From contig JADILY010000060.1 of NCBI GenBank assembly GCA_017695055.1, positions 1 to 6,062 of the forward strand: DNA of 6,062 nucleotides, written 5' to 3'. Positions 1-6,062 of the stretch are shown here, piece after piece. The first letter of the stretch is position 1. The number at the start of each line of letters is the position of its first letter. Source of the DNA: Merdivivens faecigallinarum. Its GTDB lineage: Bacteria; Bacteroidota; Bacteroidia; Bacteroidales; UBA932. A program made the position numbers and the translations under genes. The notes under the pieces were generated by a model, which saw nothing but the letters and a program-made list of their open reading frames with translations, was not told the origin of the DNA and made no database searches.

Positions 1-23
1 GACTAACTGTTAAATCTTAAACT

Positions 24-608
24 ATGTTAATCTTCGGTTACAGACATTCTTCGAGCGGTTATGTGAGGGCTTCCATAGCCATCCTGCTCGGTTTGCTACT
101 CATGGTCTTCCCAAACTGGTTCTCTTACATAGTGGGGGGAGTGATTCTGCTTGTCGGTATAGTATCAATAGTACAGGCATTCAACATGAGGGGGATGAGG
201 GTCATCGTTACCTCCCTTGTCAGCGCGTCCATAACGACGGTCATAGGCCTTCTGATTGTGATACACCCGAACGGTTTCCCCGGGGTTATAGTATTTTTCC
301 TCGGTCTCCTGCTTGCGGCATTCGGACTGTACCAATTGTTTTCCCTTCTGGTGATAAGGAAGGTCGTGAGAGTCCCTGTGTATGATTATATCCTGTCTTC
401 GGTGTCGGCCGGAGCGGGCCTCGTCATGGTATTTTTTCCAGACAAGACGTCCAAGCTTCTGCTGATATTCCTCGGTGCGGCCATATTGGTTTACGGGGTT
501 TCCACCCTTTTGGCCACGGCCCGTATAAGGAAAGCGATGGAAGAGGATGAAAAAGCCGAATTCAGCCATTATGAGGACCTTTCGAAAGGAAATAAGCAAA
601 ACCCTTAA
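24..608 (+). CDS. DUF308/HdeD-type six-helix membrane protein
   Basis: This 194-residue protein is almost entirely hydrophobic and should sit in the inner membrane. Six likely transmembrane helices are visible at about residues 13-30, 32-53, 60-81, 87-111, 120-138 and 145-166. They form three repeated two-helix units. Each unit has a Gly-rich first helix ending in a Pro turn (FPN at 29-31, HPN at 81-83, FPD at 138-140), followed by a second helix with a G-x-x-x-L-V/A-x-G-like pattern. This threefold repeat is the hallmark of the DUF308 family that includes E. coli HdeD, an acid-stress-linked membrane protein. The short charged C-terminal tail (about 167-194, rich in Glu, Lys and Arg) should be cytoplasmic. 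The ATG at 24 follows an A/T-rich stretch, as is usual in Bacteroidota. The molecular function of the family is unknown, and the sequence does not tie it to the mannosidases downstream, which start 270 bases later. Confidence 0.88.
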   Translation: MLIFGYRHSSSGYVRASIAILLGLLLMVFPNWFSYIVGGVILLVGIVSIVQAFNMRGMRVIVTSLVSASITTVIGLLIVIHPNGFPGVIVFFLGLLLAAFGLYQLFSLLVIRKVVRVPVYDYILSSVSAGAGLVMVFFPDKTSKLLLIFLGAAILVYGVSTLLATARIRKAMEEDEKAEFSHYEDLSKGNKQNP

Positions 609-772
609 TGAGACGTTTTAATAGCCTTTCGACTTTCAATATGTTATTCGTGCTCCTTGCCGCTCCGGAGTCATGCCAGCTTGCAATCTGGATTAATGCC
701 AAGGAACCGGAACAGTCCGCAGTGGGAACTCAAACATTTTACCTGCAACGGTACGATTACAGAGCTCTGTGA
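608..772 (+). CDS. possible small secreted protein, possibly frame-shifted
   Basis: A 54-codon frame starts at an ATG that shares one base with the stop of the membrane-protein gene (TAATG), an arrangement that allows coupled translation. Its N-terminus looks like a weak signal peptide: two Arg at positions 2-3, a hydrophobic stretch at about 10-19 (Phe, Met, Leu, Val, Ala) and a Cys at 23. The residues before that Cys (Pro-Glu-Ser) do not make a proper lipobox. The rest has no motif I recognise. The frame stops at 770-772, just where an overlapping frame looks more protein-like, so this may be the front half of a broken gene. It could also be chance, since frames of this length are common. 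Confidence 0.3.
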   Translation: MRRFNSLSTFNMLFVLLAAPESCQLAIWINAKEPEQSAVGTQTFYLQRYDYRAL

Positions 773-872
773 CGACGAATTGCGGTATGAAGCGGATTTG
801 GTTTCATGGTTCGGCGAAACGATTTTCGCGGAATCCGAAGGCCTTCCTGATCCGTTGCTTTATTTTAGTTAG
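612..872 (+). other. overlapping open frame between genes, possible rear half of a frame-shifted small gene
   Basis: The frame that opens after the TGA at 609-611 stays open to the TAG at 870-872. It has no early ATG. The possible starts are a TTG at 657 (71 residues) or an ATG at 696 (58 residues). The part after about 735 has ordinary protein composition and codon choice, with many Glu, Asp, Leu and Phe residues and a Trp-Phe-Gly run, while the front part is Arg/Ser-rich and unconvincing. Joined to the preceding frame by a single one-base shift, it would give a protein of about 87 residues with a signal-like N-terminus. I recognise no family. It ends 6 bases before the GH92 start at 879. 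I see no other structure in this gap, only short palindromes. Confidence 0.22.
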
Positions 873-878
873 TATGTA

Positions 879-3185
879 ATGTACGGACGGTGTCATTCCG
901 TCAGTTGGCCTATGCTGTTGTACAGACTATTTTTTACATCGGCTCTCGCATTGTTTTTCAGTGCGGAAACCATTGCACAAGATGTGCTGGATTATGTCAA
1001 TCCCTTTATAGGTACGTCCGATTACGGGGCTACAAATCCTGGAGCTCTCGTGCCTAACGGGATGATGTCCGTTTCGCCTTTCAATGTAATGGGGTCGGAA
1101 CTCAACAGGTTCGACAAGGATTCCCGCTGGTGGTCCGCCCCGTACGATTTTACCAACCGGTATTTTACCGGTTTTTCCCATGTTAACCTGAGCGGGGTCG
1201 GTTGTCCGGAACTTGCTTCCGTGCTGACTGTCCCCACTGCCGGGGAAGTGGTTCCCGACTATGCACTGTACGGTTCAGAGTATGATTCCGAAACCGCTTC
1301 GCCAGGGTATTATGCCCTGAATCTCCTGCGCTATGGCATCAGGGCGGAGGTTACTGCCACGCGGAGGACTTCCATTGAAAGGTACTCCTTCCCGGGGGGC
1401 AGGGGAAACGTGCTCGTGAATCTCGGCGAAGGCCTTACCAACGAGTCCGGCGCTTATGTCAGGAAAGTCAGCAATACGGAAATAGAGGGGATGAAACTTC
1501 TTGGCACCTTTTGTTACAATCCGCAGAAAGTCTTTCCGATATATTTCGTAATCCGCGTTTCAAAGGTGCCTTCCGAAACGGGGTTCTGGAAGAAGCAGCG
1601 GCCGATGAAAGGCATAGAGGCGGACTGGACTCCGGATAACGGTAAATACAAACTGTATACGGAATACGGGCGTGACCTGGCAGGGGACGACATAGGCTAT
1701 TACTTCAGTTTTGACGGCCTTCATGAAGGGGAGACGGTCGAGGTGCAGGTCGGCGTGTCTTTCGTAAGCACCCGGAATGCACGTGAGAACCTTGAAGCCG
1801 AACAGTCCGGTTTCGATTTCGATTCCGTACGGCTTGCCGCAGAGGCCGCATGGCGGGAAGATTTGTCGAAAATCAAGGTGTACGGGGGGACATGGGAGCA
1901 GAAAAGGGTCTTTTATACCGCTCTCTACCATTCTCTCATACACCCAAACGTACTGAATGATGTGAACGGGGAATACCCCCTGATGGAGTCTTCCGGAACC
2001 GGCAGGGTGGAGGACGGCCGAGACAGATATACGGTGTTTTCGTTGTGGGACACCTACCGTAACGTACACCAGCTGCTTACTCTCGTTTTTCCTCACAGGC
2101 AGCTCGATATGGTGCGTTCCATGGTTTCCATTGCCCGGGAATGGGGCTGGATGCCGCGGTGGGAACTGTACGGAAGGGAGACTTTCACTATGGAAGGCGA
2201 TCCGGCAATACCGGTAATAACAGATACGTGGCTGAAAGGATTGCGTGACTTCGATGTGCAGGCGGCTTACAGGGCCATGCGCCGCAGTGCCGTTACTCCA
2301 GGAAGCGAGAACGCATTGCGGAGGGACATAGATCCGTATCTTGAAAAGGGCTATATCCCTCTGGGTGTTTATACCCAGGATTTGGCCGGGGACGTTTCGG
2401 TGTCGCATGCCCTTGAATATTATGTGGCGGACCATGCCCTTTCGGTATTGGCCGATTCGTTGGGATATAAAGATGACGCCAGGATGTTCATGGAGCATTC
2501 ATTGGGATATAAAAATTATTATTGTCCCGAATACGGTACGTTGAGGCCGTTGAATCCCGATGGGACATTTTACGGGCCGTTCGACCCCGGTCAGGGCGCG
2601 GATTTCGAGACTGCACCCGGTTTTCACGAAGGGAGCGCATGGAACTACACTTTTTATGTTCCCCATGACATAAGAGGGTTGGCAAAACTCATGGGGGGCC
2701 CGCGCAAGTTTGTGGAAAAGTTACAGATGGTATTCGATACGGGTCTGTATGATCCGGCAAACGAGCCGGACATAGCCTATCCGTATCTTTTCAGTTATTT
2801 TAAAGGGGAGGAGTGGCGTACCCAGGAACTGGTCGCCGCCATTGTCAGTGAACATTACACTGATACCCCGGGAGGGATACCCGGGAATGATGATACCGGA
2901 GCGATGTCGGCCTGGGCCGTATTTTCGATGATGGGGTTATATCCCGATTGTCCCGGTTCCCCTTACTATGTTCTTACCACCCCAGTTTTCGACAGGATAG
3001 AGATAACCCTGGACCCGGATTTCCACGGGAGGGATTGTCTGATTATTGAAAAGGACCCCGGTACTTCGGGAAAATACATAGATGCCGTCTATTCGGGAGG
3101 CAAAAGGTTCAAGGGCTTCAGGATAAGCCATAAGGAGCTTCTTGAAGGAGGGCATGTCGTGTTCGGATTGACAGATGAAAAATAA
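879..3185 (+). CDS. GH92 family exo-alpha-mannosidase, exported
   Basis: This complete 768-residue protein has the usual length for GH92, a family of inverting, calcium-dependent exo-alpha-mannosidases. A hydrophobic signal segment covers about residues 12-29 with a likely signal peptidase I site after Ala33 (TIA/Q), so it should be periplasmic or further out. Family landmarks in order are VNPFIGT (40-46), GFSHVNLSGVG (98-108), FSLWDTY (387-393), GDPAIPVITD (440-449), EGSAWNYTFYVPHD (584-597) and GNDDTGAMSAW (669-679). Glu584 matches the family's general acid, and Asp672, perhaps with Asp671, matches the acidic pair that activates water. Residues 628-638 read NEPDIAYPYLF where many alpha-1,2-active members have a HGNEPSHH-like loop, so it belongs to a different subgroup and its linkage preference is unknown. 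The first ATG is at 879, after an A/T-rich stretch. The ATG at 912 (Met12) would give a more typical signal peptide and is a real alternative. The next gene starts inside its last 11 bases. Confidence 0.93.
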   Translation: MYGRCHSVSWPMLLYRLFFTSALALFFSAETIAQDVLDYVNPFIGTSDYGATNPGALVPNGMMSVSPFNVMGSELNRFDKDSRWWSAPYDFTNRYFTGFSHVNLSGVGCPELASVLTVPTAGEVVPDYALYGSEYDSETASPGYYALNLLRYGIRAEVTATRRTSIERYSFPGGRGNVLVNLGEGLTNESGAYVRKVSNTEIEGMKLLGTFCYNPQKVFPIYFVIRVSKVPSETGFWKKQRPMKGIEADWTPDNGKYKLYTEYGRDLAGDDIGYYFSFDGLHEGETVEVQVGVSFVSTRNARENLEAEQSGFDFDSVRLAAEAAWREDLSKIKVYGGTWEQKRVFYTALYHSLIHPNVLNDVNGEYPLMESSGTGRVEDGRDRYTVFSLWDTYRNVHQLLTLVFPHRQLDMVRSMVSIAREWGWMPRWELYGRETFTMEGDPAIPVITDTWLKGLRDFDVQAAYRAMRRSAVTPGSENALRRDIDPYLEKGYIPLGVYTQDLAGDVSVSHALEYYVADHALSVLADSLGYKDDARMFMEHSLGYKNYYCPEYGTLRPLNPDGTFYGPFDPGQGADFETAPGFHEGSAWNYTFYVPHDIRGLAKLMGGPRKFVEKLQMVFDTGLYDPANEPDIAYPYLFSYFKGEEWRTQELVAAIVSEHYTDTPGGIPGNDDTGAMSAWAVFSMMGLYPDCPGSPYYVLTTPVFDRIEITLDPDFHGRDCLIIEKDPGTSGKYIDAVYSGGKRFKGFRISHKELLEGGHVVFGLTDEK

Positions 3186-6062
3186 TATGGGAATTTCGGC
3201 AGTTCTGCCTGTTTTGGCGATATCGTCTTTGATATGCTCCTGTTCTTTCTTGCGGCAGGAGGAAAAAAGTCTCACTTCATACGTAGACCCGCTGATAGGC
3301 AGCGGAGGCCACGGCCATGTGTTCGTGGGGGCAAACGTACCTTTCGGGATGGTGCAGCTCGGCCCTACCAGCATCCCTCAGGAATGGGACTGGACTTCGG
3401 GCTACCATGTAAGCGATTCGACGGTCATAGGTTTTTCGCATACGCATCTGAGCGGAACGGGGATAGGCGACCTGTTCGATGTGACCGTGATGCCCGTAAC
3501 CGGAGCTGTCGAATATGCGAGAGGAGGCGAGGATGTCCCTGGTTCAGGCCTTTGGTCGTATGCCGACAGGAGCAGGGAAAAGGCTGTTCCGGGCTATTAT
3601 TCCGTACCTCTTACGAGATATGGGATAACTGCCGAGCTTACGGCGACGGCCCGTGTCGGGATGCACAGATATACGTTTCCGGCTAACGACAGTGCTGCAA
3701 TAGTCTTCGATTTGGAAAACGGGGGATGCTGGGACAGGACCGTGGACTGCGGCTTCGATATCCACGGGGACAGGGCTGTTTCGGGTTACAGGTTCTCGTC
3801 CGGATGGGCCGATGACCAGAGGGTGTATTTTTATGCCGAATTTTCGAAACCGTTCTCTTCATACGAGATTTCGGGAAACGGAATGTATGCGAGATTTTCA
3901 TTTAAAACTGAAGAAAACGAGCGGATACTGATGAAGGTCGCCCTTTCTCCTGTCAGTGAGGACAAGGCCGAGGCCAATATGGCTGCGGAACTTTCCGGTT
4001 GGGACTTCGATTCCGTTGCTGTGGCCGCCGACGATGCATGGAACAGGGAACTCTCAAAAATCAGGATAAGCACGGACAATGAGAGCAGAAAGAGGATTTT
4101 CTATACCGCCCTGTACCATACGATGATTGCACCGTCGCTGTTCTGCGATGCCGACGGCGGCTATCGAGGAACGGACAAACTCGTGCACGGGGACGAGGGA
4201 TTTGTGAATTATACTACATTCTCGCTTTGGGATACGTACCGGGCGGCCCATCCTCTTATGACAATCATCCATCCCGAAAAGGTCCCAGACATGATTAATA
4301 CCATGCTTGCCATTTATCGGCAGCAGGGAAAACTGCCGGTGTGGCATCTCATGGGCTGCGAGACCAATTGCATGGTTGGCAATCCGGGCATCCCGGTAGT
4401 GGCTGATGCCGTACTGAAGGGATTCGGCGGCTTCGACAGGAAATCCGCATACGAAGCGCTTGTCAATTCGGCGATGGTTGCGGACAGGGGACAGCAGTAT
4501 CGTATGAAGTACGGATATATTCCGTGCGACAAGATGAATGAATCCGTGGCATACGATATGGAATATGCGATAGCCGACTGGGCGGTGGCGCAGGTTGCGG
4601 AGGCGATGGGCAACGGGCAGGATTACGGGTATTTTATGGAAAGGAGCCGTTCCTATCGCAATTATTTCGATTCTTCTACCTGTTTTATCCGCGGCAAGGA
4701 CAGCAAGGGACGTTTCCGCGCCCCGTTCGACCCTTATTCTTCTTCGCACCGCAATGACGATTATTGCGAAGGCAACGCCTGGCAGTACACGTGGCTCGTG
4801 CCCCATGATTTAGACGGGCTTGCGGGATGTTTCGGTTCCAAAGAGGCATTGGCATGCAAACTGGATTCACTGTTTATGGTGGATTCGAAGATTACGGGCA
4901 AAGACAGTTCTCCCGACATATCGGGATTCGTAGGCCAGTATGCACACGGAAACGAGCCGAGCCACCATATCCTGTATTTCCATACCATGCTCGGGCAGCC
5001 GTGGAAGACGGCGGACAAGGTGCGCTATGTGCTTGACAGCCTTTACCATGATGCTCCGGACGGGCTTTCCGGGAATGAGGACGTGGGGCAGATGTCGGCG
5101 TGGTACATCCTTTCTTCATTGGGCTTTTATCAGGTAGAGCCTGCCGGAGGACGGTACTATTTCGGAAGTCCGTTCTTCGATGAGGCGGAGATAAAAGTGA
5201 AAGGAGGAATATTCAGGGTGGTGGCGCACGGCAACAGCGACGAGGCCCGTTACATTAAGCGCGTGAGGCTTAACGGAGATATCTATACGAAACCGTACTT
5301 GGATTTTAAGGACATTGAGGCCGGCGGCCTGCTCGAATTCGAAATGAGTGCCACACCGTCCTTATGGTATTGCCCGGAAGAACCGGATGAATACGTTTCC
5401 CGGCGGCCGGACCCTCAGGCGCGGCTTTTCGTCTCTCCGGCAATCGAGGATGAAATACGGCGTATCTCCGGGATGTTGGACAATCCGCGCCTTGCATGGA
5501 TGTTTTCCAACTGTTTTCCCAATACCCTCGACACGACCGTACATTATGACGAAGACGGAGACGGCGTTCCCGACACTTTCGTCTATACGGGAGACATACC
5601 GGCCATGTGGCTGAGGGATTCCGGTGCGCAGGTATGGCCTTATCTTCCTTACATTAATGAGGACGAAGGCCTGAGGAAAATGATAGCCGGGGTAATCCTC
5701 AGGCAGTTTTCCCTGATAAATACGGACCCTTACGCCAATGCTTTCAACCAGGGACCTACAGGTGCGGGCAATCTGGCCGATGTCTTCGGGAGGAAGCCGG
5801 AAGTGTTTGAAAGAAAATGGGAAATAGATTCGCACTGTTATCCGGTAAGGCTGGCGTATGAATACTGGAAAACAAGCGGCGACACTTCGGTCTTCGGAGA
5901 GGAATGGCTTTCGGCCGTTAAAAATATCCTTGCGGTTTTCCGTGAGCAGCAGCGCAAGGACGGGCATGGAAGCTATGCGTTCCTGCGTGTAACGGACAGG
6001 CAGCTGGATACGAAATGCGTTGTCGGCAGGGGTAACCCGGTAAGGCCTGTGGGCCTGATAGC
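3175..6062 (+). CDS. GH92-GH125 fusion alpha-mannosidase, lipoprotein-type signal, 3' end beyond window
   Basis: The frame is open for 962 residues and continues past the window. Residues 1-22 form a hydrophobic signal peptide ending in ICSC, which puts Cys23 as the likely lipidated residue. Only Glu29-Glu30 resembles a Bacteroidota surface-export signal, so the side of the outer membrane is uncertain. The GH92 domain (about 36-728) is complete: PFGMVQLGP (56-64), GFSHTHLSGTG (86-96), FSLWDTYR (349-356), GNPGIPVVADA (402-412), EGNAWQYTWLVPHD (532-545), DISGFVGQYAHGNEPSHH (581-598) and GNEDVGQMSAW (633-643). Glu532 fits the general acid, and Asp636 is one of the base residues. The HGNEPSHH loop suggests alpha-1,2 preference, by inference. 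From about 753 the sequence is GH125, an exo-alpha-1,6-mannosidase family: NCFPNTLDTTV, TGDIPAMWLRDS (805-816), DPYANAFNQGP and ERKWEIDSHCYP. The GH125 catalytic residues, usually near an RPSDD motif, lie past the end. Full length is probably near 1,200 residues. The ATG at 3187 is an alternative start. Confidence 0.93.
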   Translation, partial: MKNNMGISAVLPVLAISSLICSCSFLRQEEKSLTSYVDPLIGSGGHGHVFVGANVPFGMVQLGPTSIPQEWDWTSGYHVSDSTVIGFSHTHLSGTGIGDLFDVTVMPVTGAVEYARGGEDVPGSGLWSYADRSREKAVPGYYSVPLTRYGITAELTATARVGMHRYTFPANDSAAIVFDLENGGCWDRTVDCGFDIHGDRAVSGYRFSSGWADDQRVYFYAEFSKPFSSYEISGNGMYARFSFKTEENERILMKVALSPVSEDKAEANMAAELSGWDFDSVAVAADDAWNRELSKIRISTDNESRKRIFYTALYHTMIAPSLFCDADGGYRGTDKLVHGDEGFVNYTTFSLWDTYRAAHPLMTIIHPEKVPDMINTMLAIYRQQGKLPVWHLMGCETNCMVGNPGIPVVADAVLKGFGGFDRKSAYEALVNSAMVADRGQQYRMKYGYIPCDKMNESVAYDMEYAIADWAVAQVAEAMGNGQDYGYFMERSRSYRNYFDSSTCFIRGKDSKGRFRAPFDPYSSSHRNDDYCEGNAWQYTWLVPHDLDGLAGCFGSKEALACKLDSLFMVDSKITGKDSSPDISGFVGQYAHGNEPSHHILYFHTMLGQPWKTADKVRYVLDSLYHDAPDGLSGNEDVGQMSAWYILSSLGFYQVEPAGGRYYFGSPFFDEAEIKVKGGIFRVVAHGNSDEARYIKRVRLNGDIYTKPYLDFKDIEAGGLLEFEMSATPSLWYCPEEPDEYVSRRPDPQARLFVSPAIEDEIRRISGMLDNPRLAWMFSNCFPNTLDTTVHYDEDGDGVPDTFVYTGDIPAMWLRDSGAQVWPYLPYINEDEGLRKMIAGVILRQFSLINTDPYANAFNQGPTGAGNLADVFGRKPEVFERKWEIDSHCYPVRLAYEYWKTSGDTSVFGEEWLSAVKNILAVFREQQRKDGHGSYAFLRVTDRQLDTKCVVGRGNPVRPVGLI

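Noticed and set aside
837..846. Ten-base palindrome GAAGGCCTTC before the GH92 gene, as a possible operator or terminator
   Set aside because: It has no loop, no following T-run, and lies within a possible coding frame. A similar short palindrome (AGAGCTCT at 761-768) nearby suggests chance.
861..868. TATTTTAG, resembling the Bacteroidota -7 promoter box TAnnTTTG
   Set aside because: It has one mismatch in the key TTTG, no matching TTTG at the expected -33 distance, and would place the transcript start almost on the ATG at 879. The support is too weak for a promoter call.
1156..1172. ACCGGT repeated with a 5-base spacer (ACCGGT-ATTTT-ACCGGT)
   Set aside because: It lies inside the conserved GH92 coding region and encodes ordinary residues (Asn-Arg-Tyr-Phe-Thr-Gly). 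Nothing else suggests a regulatory role.
1560..2498. Long open frame on the - strand (312 residues) opposite the first GH92 gene
   Set aside because: The + strand here carries unbroken GH92 motifs. The antisense translation has no recognisable domain and is rich in Arg, His and Pro, as expected for a shadow of a GC-balanced coding strand.
4054..4806. Long open frame on the - strand (250 residues) opposite the second GH92 domain
   Set aside because: It lies fully within the GH92 coding frame of the fusion gene. Its translation is low in acidic residues, has no family motif, and is explained as a codon shadow.
5362..5967. Open frame on the - strand (201 residues) opposite the GH125 portion
   Set aside because: The + strand frame carries clear GH125 motifs across the whole stretch, so the antisense frame is a shadow.

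Overview
The window looks like a piece of a Bacteroidota genome, most likely an intestinal Bacteroidales and possibly a Rikenellaceae/Alistipes-type organism. The reasons are two tandem glycoside hydrolase family 92 (GH92) genes with export signals, genes packed without Shine-Dalgarno-like leaders, moderate GC content, and frequent AGG (Arg) and ATA (Ile) codons. The genus is a guess from codon flavour and is not a firm call. All credible genes are on the + strand.

Layout. Positions 24-608 encode a six-helix membrane protein of the DUF308/HdeD type. Positions 609-878 are a 270-base gap with no secure gene. It holds two overlapping open frames that could be a short secreted protein with a frameshift, or nothing. 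Positions 879-3185 encode a complete exported GH92 exo-alpha-mannosidase of 768 residues. Positions 3175-6062 encode a second, larger enzyme whose start overlaps the previous stop by 11 bases and which runs off the end of the window. I translated this second frame codon by codon and found no stop in 962 residues. It has a lipoprotein-type signal peptide, a complete GH92 domain (about residues 36-728), a short linker, and then the first ~210 residues of a GH125 domain (exo-alpha-1,6-mannosidase family).

How the genes may work together. The last two genes overlap and almost certainly share a transcript. The two GH92 domains differ in the residues that line the substrate pocket in this family, so they probably cut different alpha-mannosidic linkages. 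The GH125 domain would add alpha-1,6 activity. Together this is a compact set for trimming alpha-mannan side chains and backbone, or high-mannose N-glycans, outside the inner membrane. The most interesting object is the single-chain GH92-GH125 fusion, which joins a debranching-type mannosidase to a backbone-type mannosidase. No SusC/SusD pair, sensor-regulator or sigma/anti-sigma pair lies in the window, so I cannot say whether this belongs to a full polysaccharide utilisation locus. I found no RNA gene, mobile element, CRISPR array, convincing promoter or terminator.
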